DNA from: Uranotaenia lowii
Lineage: Eukaryota > Arthropoda > Insecta > Diptera > Culicidae
Direction of reading: 5' to 3'
Assembly (NCBI RefSeq): GCF_029784155.1
Contig: NC_073693.1
Coordinates: 314,573,536-314,637,535 of the forward strand
DNA: 64,000 nucleotides
A program made the position numbers and the translations under genes. The notes beneath the pieces were generated by a model, which ran no database searches, was not told where the DNA came from, and worked only from the letters and a program-made list of their open reading frames with translations. Positions 9,877 through 21,829 of this stretch are shown piece by piece; within the stretch, counting starts at the first letter, position 1, and the number at the start of each line of letters is the position of its first letter.

Positions 9877-11212
9877 AAGCTTAGTTCTTTTAGAAATGGG
9901 ACACTTTCTTTTGCTAATAACTCGTTTCCTAGTAATCGGACATTCAAAATTTCTACAGCATTTTGTTGCCCGTAAAAATTTTTATCTTATCTTTATTTTT
10001 CAAAATTTAAAATTTACGCGTTTTTGAGATATTTACGATGCAAGAGAAAAAGGAAAAATAATTTTGCACAGTTTCATTCAAAATCCATCATTATCAAATT
10101 GATAGCTGACAAACCCGTTGATTAATCGAAGAATTACCGTGTGTGAGTAATGGAAAAGTATGCAACTACTGTCAAAAATGTCCACAAAGTTCAAATCAAG
10201 CATTGGAATAAGGCATATAATCGGCAACTACAGCTAATTGTCATCAGGGAAGTCAAGTCTCATACCAGCATTTTTAATTTTTAATAAGCGAAAACTAAGG
10301 GTAGATTGCTGAAATTTCCAATTTGTTTTTCTCCGATAAGCTGAAAGTGTTGCCCAGTTATGAGGCATTTAAACCTTATCTCAAATAACAAATTTTTGCT
10401 AGTTCCACAGCTCGTAAGCTGTATAGCCGGTTCAGAGGCTATGGGACAGATGATTTTTGATGAACGAAAAAACTTTATGAAATATCCTATTTCAAATAAA
10501 TTCCAACATTTGAATCCTATACTATGTCTGCTCGTGGCAAGGTCCCGAATTTATTAAAGTTTGAATTTGCTGGTTATTTTGTATAAAATATAATGATTTG
10601 CCAAAATGTTGCTCCTGTGAAAACAACAACAATTTTCAAAACGAAAACTATGGTTTTCGCTGTTTTCAAAAGCCTGAAAAGAGCGATCTTTTATGTACCC
10701 TTCGCAACCTACGATCTAAACTAACCGATTATACTTTAAAATTAGTCTCCTGATGGTTTTACTTCGTTATTGCCAGATTTTGCCAGCAGAAATTCCATTG
10801 AAACGCTCAAAAAGTGGATCAAAAATAATCAAATTTGTTAATTTCGAAACAGTTGTGTCCACTAAATTGCCCTCAGTCTCCTTTAAAAGAGAAGTATTGG
10901 TACGAAAAGTAGCAGAAATTGCAGGAGGAGGATGTAGCCACCTAAAATACAGATTAGACGAAGTATTAGTTTGAAAAACTGATCTTTATCATGACTGAAA
11001 AAAGTGTGCACTGGCCGATGGGAGGTACGAAGAATAAAGTATTTAAGTACTTTTTTTTCTTACAAAAATAGATAAATAATTTTTTTTTAATTTTTTCATG
11101 AATAATCATAAGATAACCTTCATTTCCTTCATAGAAAGTATTTAGATCAAACGAAAGTTTTTGGAGATACACGCATTCGTAACTGTCCCATTTCTAAAAA
11201 AAAACTAAGCTT
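9877..11212. mobile_element. TA-flanked non-autonomous DNA transposon
   Basis: The left end starts AAGCTTAGTTCTTTTAGAAA (9877) and continues TGGGACA. The right end is its reverse complement, ending at 11212. Both sides carry TA (9875-9876 and 11213-11214). Terminal repeats are about 28-30 bp with a few indels in the T-run. The 1.3-kb interior has only short frames without recognisable transposase motifs. TA targets suggest the Tc1/mariner group; the superfamily is inference. Confidence 0.75.
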
Positions 11213-11545
11213 TAAGGTTTGTGGTTGGTTTACATGCAATGTACTGCAAAAACCAAGTAATGTTGAAAATTCGAAGTTGAAATGAAAAATTAAAAAACGA
11301 ATGAAAAATTTTGTTTTCCTTTATAAATTCCTATACGGAATAAATACTCGTTGTGCTAACTCAGGACTGAGTGAATAGGTTTAATATTATGTAATGCTGT
11401 TTTCGCCAGTTAGAACAACCAAAACAGTAATGGAAGGTGAAAAAATGTATATCTAAATTCTAAATTTCCATACAAAGCTCACAGGTCTAATGGACACTCT
11501 AGTCCAAATGCGGTTTTTTGTTGAGATGGACTGCTTCTAGTATAA
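11213..11545. other. Unassigned DNA
   Basis: AT-rich, no recognisable gene or repeat. Confidence 0.5.
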
Positions 11546-11840
11546 CGTTGGCAGAACTTTTTCAACACATATCCGGACCCGACAAAACCGTACATTTGAT
11601 TAGAAAAAATTTGGATAACATGCAGTCAAATTTAGTCAAAACCAAGAATTACTCTACAACAATCCACAACGATCAAGAAAAAACTTGATAAAAAATATTT
11701 TTAATCAATATTTATTAACAGATTTCAATCGAATTTTAGGCTTCCAAAAAACCTTTCATGAATATTGATATAAAGCTTACTCGAAAAATCTCGTTTTGGA
11801 TGCATGAATAAAAAATAATAACTTATTTTTTTGTGTGTGA
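11546..11840. mobile_element. Fragment of the GGTTGCCAG MITE family
   Basis: This matches the left two thirds of the better copy at 53047-53497: a TTGGCAGAA-like start, then ATCCGGAC, a CATTTGATT stretch, and further on CTTCCAAAAAACCTTTCATG, which is present in both copies. The right terminus is missing or unrecognisable. It is an old, truncated copy. Confidence 0.65.
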
Positions 11841-13778
11841 TTTAAAGAACAAAGTGGATAAATCTGGGCTCAAGACTTAGCAAGCTTCGTTGAATAAATT
11901 TTATAATCGAACTGATAAAATCCATTTTTTGCCACTTGTGCCATAGAAAACTATTTGGAGGCTTTTTTCTAGTTGTACAATTTTAATTCATCAAAACAGT
12001 TTTAATACCCTTGTTCTCTATTCTAGTAGTATAATTATAACTCTTCAAAATGGTTCCTCTAATCTACCAGAGGAATGCTTCAAATAATGTTCCCATTCTG
12101 GAATTCCGCTCCCTGATCAGTTTAACCAACAACACTAACAAGCGCCGCGCACAATCCTTCGCTCTAGCCAGCTGCAGCATCGCTTTAGTTATGCCAGGCG
12201 CTATGATGAATGTGGCACACCGCAAAGGAGCGGCTGGATGGTTGTCTGGCAAGCCCAGGCACACGTTAGGGCACACAAACACAAGCCACAAATGTAACCA
12301 ACTATACTAGAGAGACTAGAGACAAGGATAGCTGTCGCATCCTCAACAGCAGCAGCAACGAGGACCCCTAAAGCTGCCAACCGGCGACGTTTTTGGGTTC
12401 AACCCGACTCCGGGAAAGCCAAACTATCGGTGAGGCTGCAATCCAAGGTAGCACACATACACTTCAGGGACAATCCATCTTTGAACGTGTGTTCGGGCTC
12501 TTGTTTGTGTGAGTAGTACTGCGAGCTGTACGGTAAACTGAAACGTCTCATAATTTATATTCATTAGCATGAATCATTGAATTATTTTGAAATTAAACGA
12601 TGCCCGACTCTTGGTCTGTGTGTCTCTCTCATCGGGTGAACTAGTGGAATTTCGGTTCTCGGAAAACCGCAACGGAGAGAAAGGTCCAGCTTTTTCCGTA
12701 TTTTTTTCATCTCATTTTCCAGATCACTCGGAAGGTTCGGTCGAATTTTGGTCGACCTCAAACAGAAACTTTCGCCAGACTTGGCATATCTTAACGACTT
12801 TCCCATCGTTTGTTCGTTTGTTTATCCAGGGAGTCCTCAAATGAAGAAAGAACCCAGTGGGTGAGGTGAAGCACGAGGACTTGAGGACAAACACTGTCAG
12901 GTTGAGTTCGAATTTGATTATTTCAAGTTGTTTTCTTTTCGCCTTTGGAACAATTTTCCCATTTACCATGCTGTCAAATCAATTTGCATCGAAATGAAGA
13001 ACGGATCTCTCAATAAAAGACGACATTCGGTGTGATATTTGGGAAAAATAACAGACGAATAAAATGTGCACTCGTTCGTACCTTGAGGGCGAAATGGGAT
13101 GCTCCTGTGAGAATCTTCAAATAAGGCAAGGGGAGAAAATTCAAATGGGACGTGCCCTCTCACAGGGAGTCAAAGATGATGGAGGTTCTGTTCCCACGCC
13201 AGACCTCCAGCGTCCTCACGATTCGGAAATGAAATCAAGCCAATCTAATGACATTACGATCGAAATTGACTGTGATGGAACAGGCGACACACCGTCTGGT
13301 TCTCTGTTTGAGGGAAGCAGGGCTGAGTTTTGGTTCTATCTCATCTCATCAGAAGATCCGTATCCCGAGATCCGATTGCTGGCTGGGTGCTGTATTGGAT
13401 TAGTGTTTGGCAGCAGCAGCAAATTTGAGTTGGAGGAAGTCTTAACGCTGGGAATGAATTTGGCATTTATTATTTTCGATCCAATTAAAAGGGGATGCGT
13501 CAAAAAAAGGACATTTCAAAAGCTCAGAATAGACTCCTTTTGATTTTATTCATTTTTCATTTTCATTTTAATTTTTTTTTTTTGTTAAATTCGAAGAATT
13601 CACATTTGTTTGAACTCATAAATTTAAAAGGAAATCGAACTCGAAGTTTATGGATTTGAGCTTGTTGTTGGTCAACATAGTGAAATATTACAACAACTTT
13701 CGATTCTGAATTCTGAAACAAATGTTAATTTAAGGTGATCTTATGATTTTTAAAATGTGGACTCTGATCATTAAATAT
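11841..13778. other. Unassigned region, no convincing gene
   Basis: About 1.9 kb with GC content higher than its surroundings between 12060 and 13540. The longest frame is 13064-13543 on the plus strand (159 residues, Ser- and Asp-rich in the first half, hydrophobic in the second). It has no motif that I know, no neighbouring exon with matching splice sites, and starts from an unremarkable context. It could be a decayed coding region or chance. A short Gln/Ala-like codon repeat (CAGCAGCAGCAACGAG) is at about 12345. Confidence 0.35.
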
Positions 13779-13833
13779 ATTTTTTTTTTGTTTCGATTAT
13801 AGTCGTTTTACCATCTTTATGGCATTCGCGACT
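13779..13833 (-). mobile_element. 3' end of a tRNA-derived SINE
   Basis: About 55 bp matching the 3' end of the SINE at 61275-61475: in SINE sense GTCGCGAATGCCATAAAGAT, then ACGACTATAATCGAAACAAA followed by A. The tRNA-like head is absent, so it is 5'-truncated. Confidence 0.7.
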
Positions 13834-15380
13834 TTTTAAATATAATGTAAAAAATAGTTCATACGCCGTCTGTTTCTGGCAAAATTCGCTTTTGGCAACA
13901 TTCGATTTATGCACATGAGCCAAAGTCGAACGATTTTAAGAAAGAACATTACATTTTAAGAAAAATCCCAAGTAATTAAAAGTTACATATCTACTTAATC
14001 TAGTACGTTTTAAGTTCACATTTGGCTGAATAAAAGGTACTCGAGAGAAATAAAAACCGTTTTTTTATTGAAACAAAAATGAACAAGTTCTATAATAAAA
14101 ACAAAATTAAATATTTAAACACTTACGTCCAATTTCAAATTCTGTCCAATCCGGAATGAATCTGTTTTATCCATCGTTTTGTGTATTGCAAATGTTTACA
14201 GTTTTTTATTCTGCCTACTATGAAAAGATCAATCCTAAATATATTTCAAATTGATGTTTTGAAAACCAGCAAACCAAGTACTAAAGGTAACGTTCAGCTC
14301 TCATCTAAAGAGTCCCGGTTCAAATGTTCCAGCATACAAATTTTTAAGTAAGTACAAATTCATAAAAAGTTGAAAAAGTTACATGAAATTAAAAACTGTG
14401 TAAATGGTGTAGCTCGACAAAATTGAACTTATTTCATCTATTTTCAAAATATCTTTATTTTTTGAAGCCTCATACAAAAGCTGAATAGCCTTCTACTCAG
14501 CTTTAACTATGGATCTATAAAGAATCAAAAAGAAATTAAATTTTAAGCTAAGAAGAATGCTATACAGCTTCAAATCAGTGCTGAGTAAGCTTTTAATAGA
14601 CCGTTTCATGGAACTTTTGGTTGCTTGGGATAACATTTTAAGAAGAAACAACATGAGTTTTCGCTGTAATATAATTTAGACATACACCATAAATATATAT
14701 TTAACGTTCTTAAACGGTGATAAAATACAGCAAAAAATATTAAAAAATGTATAAAATACTGAAAAAATGACAAAAAGAAAAAAATTCGCAAAATGAAAAA
14801 AAATACCAAAAAAAAAGACTGAAAATGTACGAAAACAAAGAAATTATGAAGAATGTCAAAAAAATAAAATATGATGAGAAAAAACTTATCGATTTTGACA
14901 ACATTCTATTTTGGCAACATTCAATTTTCGCAACATTCGATTTCGGCATCAAAAAATGTACAGACGTGTTGCCAAAATCGATCGGGGTCTGTATATAAGA
15001 ATTTTGAAACTTTACACAAGGGAATCACGTTATTGGTACCTTTTAAATTAATGTTTAGGAATTTTAATTTTAAAAAACTTCTAACAAAAACGCTATCAAA
15101 ACGCAAAATCTTCGATCCTTTAATGAAAAAAAAAACAAAGTGATACTCTAAATCGTTGTGGTCTCTTTGAAACTTATTCGAACCACCTTTTATTTGACTC
15201 AATACCTCAAAAACAAGAACTGTTGAAAAAATTGATATGGGGTTTTTGAAGCCAAAAGAGTACTTATGCATAGAAGCTTATTTTGAAAAAAAAACGCGTT
15301 GTTGTGTTCTGTCATTTTTCCTTTTTTTTCGAAGGTTTATAATCTTCTTTCAAACGTTGAAGTATATATTTTATATTGTT
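13834..15380. other. Unassigned AT-rich DNA
   Basis: No gene. A short motif like TTTTGGCAACATTCGATTT occurs near 13893 and three times between 14890 and 14945, and its complement TTGCCAAAATCGAT lies near 14970. This may be the worn remains of a repeat bounded by 13870 and 14985, but ends could not be defined. Confidence 0.4.
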
Positions 15381-15419
15381 CACGGTGAAAAAGTATGGTG
15401 TTTCCAAAAATAATCCACT

Positions 15420-15840
15420 TATATTCAATCATATATCTGATTGCTTCTTGACCAACTATAATTATCGAAATTTCAACAAAACATATAATCAACATTCTGA
15501 TTGATTTCGTTCATTCAACTATGGTGGTATGATTAATTATGTGCATTCAACCATAAATATAATAAATTCAGCTATAATGTACGATTGATGTCATACATTC
15601 AAAAATAATTAAAGTAGATTCAAATATATTTATATGATTGATTTGATTATAAATATGATAGAATCAACCATAAAAATATGATTGATTTTATTTTAAATAT
15701 GATACATTCAACTGTAAAAATATGATTGATTTCATTATAAATGTGATAGATTTAATTTTATTTCTATGATTAATTCAATGAGGTCAACTATAAATAATGT
15801 AAATTAACATTCTGTTTATATTAGAAGTAATCATGTTTTA
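15420..15840. repeat. AT-rich degenerate array, left arm
   Basis: Repeated forms of ATTCAACTATAAATATGAT and TGATTGATTT over about 420 bp, without a fixed period. The same motif reappears inverted right of 16490. Confidence 0.6.
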
Positions 15841-15942
15841 AGATGTTTTTTTTTTCTCGAAACAATTTTATGGCTACGATTTATTTTCTTTTAATTTATT
15901 ATTTCAGCATTTTGCATCTAGTTCGTTTTAGCCGCCACGATG

Positions 15943-16202
15943 CTAGAAAAGCTGACCGGAAATCCCGATATTCACGTCCTGGTTCCTCCGCTGTTGTTCT
16001 TTTTGCATCTTGATGCATTTATCCAGCAAATTGTGCGACTTAACTAATCGGTCCCGGAAGACGTCCTTGAAAGTCCGTGCTTCTGCATCCAGCGAAGATT
16101 GACCTTGTAGGGGGAAAATTCATTCAATATCGTGACATCAATCTATCATTTGCTGACTTACCAATGCTAGTTTCTTGTGGGATCCTACCAGGATCACGTT
16201 AA
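15943..16202 (-). pseudogene. Possible two-exon coding fragment
   Basis: On the minus strand a donor (ATTG|GTAAGTCAG, first intron base 16161) and an acceptor (TTTTCCCCCTACAAG|GT, last intron base 16104) bound a 58-bp intron, a typical insect size with a good pyrimidine tract. Joined, they give a frame of about 65 codons, mostly polar and charged with a Lys/Gln-rich end, from just after a TAA at about 16203 to TAG at 15943. It sits between the two AT-rich arms, where the core gene of the enclosing DNA element would be expected. It may therefore be the last exons of a transposase. I do not recognise the family. Confidence 0.35.
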
Positions 16203-16600
16203 GGTACGTCGAAACCCACGCCGATTTCGCGGGCAGCCAGAGTAGGTGTACCTTTTCCAATTCCATGAACTGTCGGCCTATTACACGACCGCTGCCAGAA
16301 ACTGGTAGAAGAAAATGTTTCCTCATCGCCGGAGAGCGCTTGCGTCTTGCTACCGACGAGACGTCAGAAACTACCAGCTGAGCCCTTAAACAGAACTACG
16401 ATTGCTGTAGAGAACACGTGCTGCTCTCACACTTACGGTTTTTTTTTATATTTGCTGATGAACACGGATGAACACAAAAGTATCACACGACCAATCATAG
16501 AAAAAAGTTTGATTTACTATATTTATAGTTCAATACCTAGAATCAATCATAAATTTGTAGTTGAATCTATCATATTTACAGTTCAATCAATTATACCACT

Positions 16601-17911
16601 TGTAACGATGTAACATGTTTTCTCCGTGCATTAACACTACCTTAAGGCAACTCCCTATCGTTCCTGGTCTCTGACACTGACTCAGCTAGAGACGCAGAGT
16701 AACTTGGTAGCGAGAATGCGATCAAGTTTGGGGCCGTCAATAAATGACGGACTTAAAGAAAGAGGAAGCAAAACGGACCTACCGATAGTCCTCGGGTCGT
16801 GATCGTATTCTTGGGGTTAAGAGTCCCATTGCAAGTAGGCCTCGTTCATTTAGAATCTGACCATACGAGAGTTATCACGGTGCGAAAACAGAAAGTTATA
16901 AAAAAACGTGCTTAAGTCGTGTAGAGCCAAACTGTAAGTTACAGAGCAGTTTAAAGTGAGTTTAGTATTAAATATTGTATATATTTATTTAGGCTCATTC
17001 ACTATTTAGAAACGCGATAAAAAAAAAGTTTTTGATAGTGCATAAAAGAAAAATCAAGGTAACTATTTGTGACTGGACCTATGGTCGCACATGTTTTACA
17101 AGTTGTTTTTTCCGTGCTCTCGAAGGTTTCCCTTCGAGAAGGGAGTACCCAACCCGGGTCGTCAACAGCTAAGTGAGCATCCCTCGTTGGAAGGCACCGT
17201 AGTCAAAATCTGGCCGTGCAACCCCGACCGAAGTCGAAAAGTTGGGTTGTGGTCGCGACTAAACATCGTGGTCATCGATTGAGGTGAACAACATAATTTC
17301 CCCTTTCACCCACTCAATCGGCAATCGTTCGAAGCCGGTACAAGAACCATCGTAAACGTCGCACGAAACCGTTTGCGATTGGATCGCCCTCTGACGGTCC
17401 CTGGCAACATCATCGAATCAACCCTGTACGAGCCGGTTAAAGAAAAAAACAATTTCCGATAACGACAGCACCACCGCAAGCGCTTGCTCAAGAATAAGGT
17501 TAGGTAGACATAAGACACCAATGAAATTTTTAATTACTAACCTCCCCCACCATCACTCAATTAAAAAGTTAAAAGGATTTCGCTCTAGTGGTCAATTTTA
17601 AACTCGAGATTTCCTTGTTCCGCGTATTTCGGGATCCGTGTAGTATAGGCTCTAGCGAGGAAAACCTACAAAGGACACCTCGCTACCCTGTTGGATGTTG
17701 CTGTTTGTTGTAGGATCATTCGTTAGGTTTGGGTTTGTCTTCTCTTTCGTCTAGAACGTGTTCTTGCGATCAAGGCCTGCCCTGAGGTCTCTGGCTGGGT
17801 ACGGGTATTTCTATAGGGACAAATTGCTACTCCACGGTACTCTCGGGTACCTGGCGCATGAAGTGGAGGATCGTTAAGGAATTGCCTACTACTACCTTCC
17901 CCCCCGTTACA
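16601..17911. mobile_element. Probable solo LTR, 1.3 kb
   Basis: It begins TGTAACGATG (16601) and ends CCGTTACA (17911), so the termini are a TGTAAC / GTTACA inverted repeat as in many LTRs. CACT flanks both sides (16597-16600 and 17912-17915). Removing the interval rejoins the AT-rich array. The inside is richer in GC than the surroundings and has no long frame. A 4-bp duplication and absence of internal genes fit a solo LTR formed by recombination between two LTRs. The family is not assigned. The orientation cannot be fixed. Confidence 0.65.
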
Positions 17912-18064
17912 CACTACAGATGAATCTATCATAGGTTTATAGTTAAATGTTATAGGCCAATAAGAAATGTATAATTGAATCTATTAAATTTATAGTTGAA
18001 TAACTAAAATCCATCATACAATTGCAGTAGAATTAATCATTTCCACAGTTAAATTAATTATACT
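17912..18064. repeat. AT-rich degenerate array, right arm piece
   Basis: Forms of TAGTTGAATCTATCATA in the opposite orientation to the left arm, lying between the two LTR-like insertions. Confidence 0.55.
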
Positions 18065-18731
18065 TGTTCGCTACGAAAACTCCCAGTAGCAGCGAGCGAT
18101 TCCCAACACGCGACGCCGATGTCCAGCAACGATGCCCGGAGCACTCAGGAGAAGGAGAAGAGTGCCACACCGACGTGAGAGTGCCGCACCGAGAGAGCGA
18201 GGAGGCTGCTCTAGCTGAAAACAAGATTATACACGACGCGCCTAGCAGGTTCGAGGCGTTTCTATCTGGCGCAAGCACGTGGTGCTGTGTATGCGCGACA
18301 GCCTATTTAAGGGCTCATTTCTCAATGCGCCTTGAGTTAGTTGCATTTAATACGCAGTGTCGTTAATATCAGTGTAAAATGAAGAAGTGAAGAGAAATAA
18401 ACGTGTCAAGAGAAAAATTTTGAATTTTATTGGAGTTCCTGCCTTTCTCGTCTTGGAGTTTGATTCTCTGCTCTATTCCACTGCTTGGATCTCCGGTAGT
18501 GGTTGGTGGCGCAAACCCAGTTCTTGTCAGAACCAAACCCCAAGAGTTTAGTCTTCTCGCGTCCAGACCAATACTATCGATCCAGTCTGCCGTGTCTACT
18601 GAAGAGAAGGCTCTCTTCTGACACGTGTATCTCTGTGCGCTGTTTGCACAACGCTTGCCAGTCCGTAAACAATCAGTCCACTAGCAGATCCATCCCGTGT
18701 GAGTCACACGTCAAAAAACGATACTACAACA
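18065..18731 (+). mobile_element. LTR-like insertion with TATA box and polyA signal
   Basis: This GC-richer island starts TGTTCGCTACG and ends near CTACAACA. A TATA-like TATTTAA is at 18304-18310 and AATAAA at 18396-18401, spaced about 90 bp as in an LTR's U3-R-U5 layout. It interrupts the AT-rich array. Target duplication is ambiguous: TACT occurs at 18061-18064 and 18722-18725, which would set the right end at 18721, whereas the TG...CA rule would set it at 18731. Probably a solo LTR. Confidence 0.5.
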
Positions 18732-18850
18732 ATTGAATCTGTCGTATTTAAATGTGAGACGTTAACCAGGAATGTGCAGCTGAATATATTATATTTTTAG
18801 TTTAATGCCTAAAATCAATTAAACAAGTGTAGTTGAATCTGTCAAATTAA

Positions 18851-19290
18851 CCCTCATACACATAATAGTGTCATTTTGACACTATTGCAAGTTTGAAGGC
18901 TTGTAACTTTGTTCAGAAGCTTCAAAAAACAAAAATTTCTTCGGGTACTCTAAATGAATTCAAAAGTTCTTTATTATTGCATCTTTACTTTATTTATGGA
19001 CGAACCCTGGAAGCCTGGACAAAAAAACTCCCTTTTCCGACTTAGAGTGTCATTTTGACACTCCAAAAGTAAAATCTTTTTAAGTCGTTTGAATTATTAT
19101 GAATTTCATATAAAACTTATATCAATAGAAACCTTGTTATGTCAGTAAAATATGTTTAGAACATTATATATAGCTAAAGCTTCTAGTTTTCTCGTTATTC
19201 AGCATGAAAGAAAAAAATCCGAAAAAACATGCCTCAGGAAAACTGCTGTAGTTCATATATTACACGTCCAAAAAATATTGCTTATGCATC
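18851..19290 (+). repeat. Left inverted arm of the piggyBac-like element
   Basis: Matches the reverse complement of 40495-40776, with an extra stretch of about 100 bp near 18890-19040 that is missing from the right arm. It contains two TGTCAnnnTGACA palindromes. Confidence 0.75.
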
Positions 19291-19819
19291 TATCGAAGAA
19301 GAAATAATTATGCGTGTCGCGCATTTCTTGGTTGGAAACTTTTTATTTCGGTTCTCGGCTTCGCTCTCTGTCCAAATCACCACCCACCGTACCTAGAGCA
19401 AACAAACACGTTTTGATGGACGTGCTGCTTGTGGTTCTAGAAATTCAGGAATGATTTTACGTTTATAATTTTCATATTTTTGTGAAATCTCACAGCGTGA
19501 ATTGTTGCACCTCACTAGAAAGTAGATTAAATTTGCTTTCCATTGAATATACTTTTTATTGGTCCAAGCATAGTAAAAGCACTGAAAATCCGGGAACAAC
19601 CTGACGGTGGACCACAAAAACAGATGAAATTTCAACTTGTGAAAAAATCGCGCAAAGTAGTCAACTTTGCAAAATTCCAGTAAATTCAATTTTGTATCAT
19701 CAAAAATCTAAAGAGAACAAAATGTCAGAATTAGAATAAAATTTGTAATGATATTTTTACAAAATTTCTTCCACCGCTCAAACAGTATTTACTAGCAATC
19801 TAATGAAAAGTAGGTTTTT
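19291..19819. other. Interior of the piggyBac-like element
   Basis: No recognisable gene. A minus-strand frame of 98 residues (19393-19689) is aromatic-rich and ends with a Lys/Arg/Cys-containing tail, which is loosely what the end of a piggyBac transposase might look like, but I cannot support this. Confidence 0.35.
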
Positions 19820-19824
19820 CAGAC

Positions 19825-20500
19825 TGTTGGAACTCGACTCGTGGACTGTATGTAGAGGGGCATTGGGAACGACCACTGGATGCCCGCTCCCCTTGCGGGA
19901 TTGGGCCGGACAGGGCAACCCCCTGTGGTTGCCCAACCAGTGGAGGCAGGTCATCGGGGGACGCTGCCTGGAATGCCAAGACTAATCGACGATTGCCACC
20001 AAGACTCGCTAAACTCTTTCGATGGCTCTTAAAAGAGCCGTTTGGGGGGTGGCAATTGAGAACCGGGAGCAAAATCGTTGGAGCAGCAAGCACTGAGAAA
20101 CACACACTTCACTTAGCTTTTCATGATGTTGTTGTTTATTTCTCTATTCACTGTTTCTCTAATAGCACGATTTGCTTCCGCAACTCAATCGGCTCCGTCC
20201 GAGCACGATTATGGTGAGCAGATTTCCACCCTAGCTGCTTCTCTCTCTGGAGGCTGCTTCTCTCTCTGGCTACTGTTTCGGTTTCTCTTCTTCGGGGATG
20301 TTTTCGGTTCCACGATTGAATGTAGACTCAACTCGCTCGACGAACGGGACCACGGTTTTTATAGCCTCGGCTCGTCGCGCGCTGCTCGCTGATTGGTCGA
20401 TGGTTTTTCTCCCCGCTCTCACGCTTCGGACCGCTTACCTTCTTGCGGTTGCTCTCCTTCGGCTCGCGCGTTTTCTTCAGTCCGTTCTGCGGACTGAACA
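19825..20500 (-). repeat. 3' LTR of the BEL element
   Basis: 676 bp, matching 39712-40387 with scattered substitutions and a small change near 20090-20110. TSD CAGAC lies at 19820-19824. Confidence 0.92.
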
Positions 20501-21579
20501 TCATCCCCGCCGAAAAGTGCGCTCCTCGTGATATGTGGATTTAGGTTGTCCAGTATTGGTAATGGTGCTAGCTTGTGAATTGGTCTCTTATGGGTTTCAG
20601 ATTTAGTTTTAACGTCCACAACTCTTACCAAACCGTCTACTCCAGGGTCAGGTACTGCACAAAGGGTACGTCCTATCATGAGGGGTGTAGAAGTGAGGGC
20701 TTCAGGATCATGAGGATCTTTGTATTCTTGGATTTCTTTGGAATAATTAAGCGATTCTTCGAAGAATGCGGAATATTGAGCTTTTAAGTCGAGTTTTCGA
20801 GTTAACTTTGATTCAAGAAGAAAGAATCTCCTTAGTGCCAAAGAACGGGAGTCTGCTAGTTGCGCCAGATTGTCTTTTAAAGGAAGTTGGACCACATAAA
20901 GACCATTTTTATCACGACGATTGGTGGCTAGGAAATGTTGCTCACATTCATCAACGCTATTGGACGGAACTTCCTCAGGGGTAATGTTCTCAACTTCGCA
21001 AAACCTTTTATCTAGCTTGTCTACAGGATCTGTATTCACGACAAATGAACCCAAGACTGCTCCAGTATGAACGCCCTCATAACAATTTCCTCCTACCAGC
21101 CAACCAAATTGAGAATCTTGCAACGTAGGAAGATTGTCGGACAACTTCAAATAACCTGGTTTCATTATTTCGTAAAAATGGTCCATACCTATAAGCATGT
21201 CTATAGTGTTCATTCTAAAAAAGGAGGGATCTGCGAGTTTGATGCCTGAAGGTATTTCCCAAGTCTCAATATCAGTTGTGTATGACGGAAGAAGGCCAGT
21301 GATTTTTGGCGACACAAGGCATGACAGCGACAACGTAAAGTTATTGCACCTGGAGTAGACTTGGACGGTACCCATTCTCTTCATTACGGATTTAGCACTA
21401 CCAATACCATTAATAGGGACACTCACCTCATTTGTTGGGATCCTCAATGCGTTAGCCATCGACTGCGTTATGAAACTAACCTGTGAGCCACAGTCTAGAA
21501 GCGCCCTGCAGGGATGCGGCTGTTGATCCTTGTCCATCACATTGACCAGAGCGGTGAGCAGGAACACTTGACTCGTCGA
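20419..21579 (-). CDS. BEL pol remnant: protease, RT start, integrase end
   Basis: About 380 codons on the minus strand that begin at the Jockey insertion site and run 80 bases into the LTR. The protease motif LLDCGSQVSFI is near residue 25 and marks a Pao/BEL aspartic protease. A segment GLYVVQLPLKDN and SLALRRFFLLESKL belongs to the start of the RT region. After about 20 more residues, at EIQEY, it changes to ALTSTPLMIGRTL and GVDGLVRVVDVKT, which are C-terminal integrase motifs. The RT active site, RNase H and the integrase core are absent. Two deletions seem needed, one before ALTSTP and one after LIGR-like LMIGRTL, and both kept the frame open. Catalytically dead for replication, though the protease looks complete. 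Confidence 0.85.
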   Translation of the reverse strand, partial: STSQVFLLTALVNVMDKDQQPHPCRALLDCGSQVSFITQSMANALRIPTNEVSVPINGIGSAKSVMKRMGTVQVYSRCNNFTLSLSCLVSPKITGLLPSYTTDIETWEIPSGIKLADPSFFRMNTIDMLIGMDHFYEIMKPGYLKLSDNLPTLQDSQFGWLVGGNCYEGVHTGAVLGSFVVNTDPVDKLDKRFCEVENITPEEVPSNSVDECEQHFLATNRRDKNGLYVVQLPLKDNLAQLADSRSLALRRFFLLESKLTRKLDLKAQYSAFFEESLNYSKEIQEYKDPHDPEALTSTPLMIGRTLCAVPDPGVDGLVRVVDVKTKSETHKRPIHKLAPLPILDNLNPHITRSALFGGDDVQSAERTEENARAEGEQPQEGKRSEA

Positions 21580-21597
21580 TTTTTTTTTTTTTTTTTT

Positions 21598-21829
21598 AAA
21601 TATGTTTTTATTTGTATCAAATCATGATTACACTTATATTACATTATTGCATTAAACTAGGTGTTCAGCTCAATAATGAACTGTTCATAGCCCTATAAGT
21701 AACTAGATTATAAAAATTTATTTATAAGATTTAAATTTGCTGAGCGCAATCAAGTTTTAAATGTAGGAGAACATCCTGTAATAGCAAAAATATTTTATAC
21801 TTAAAACTAAACACTATCTTAAAATTAAA
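21598..21829 (-). other. 3' UTR of the Jockey-like LINE
   Basis: AT-rich DNA between the ORF2 stop and the poly(A) tail. No polyadenylation hexamer is needed for such elements and none was sought in detail. Confidence 0.6.

Noticed and set aside
13064..13543. 159-residue plus-strand frame as a gene
   Set aside because: No motif, no splice context and no neighbouring coding sequence; listed only as unassigned DNA.
16618..16630. TTTTCTCCGTG as the right end of the AT-rich DNA element
   Set aside because: It lies inside the solo LTR at 16601-17911, which has its own TGTAAC/GTTACA ends and CACT duplication; the copy at 40947-40959 fits better.
19393..19689. piggyBac transposase C-terminus
   Set aside because: Position is suggestive, but no catalytic Asp motif or Cys-rich finger is present.
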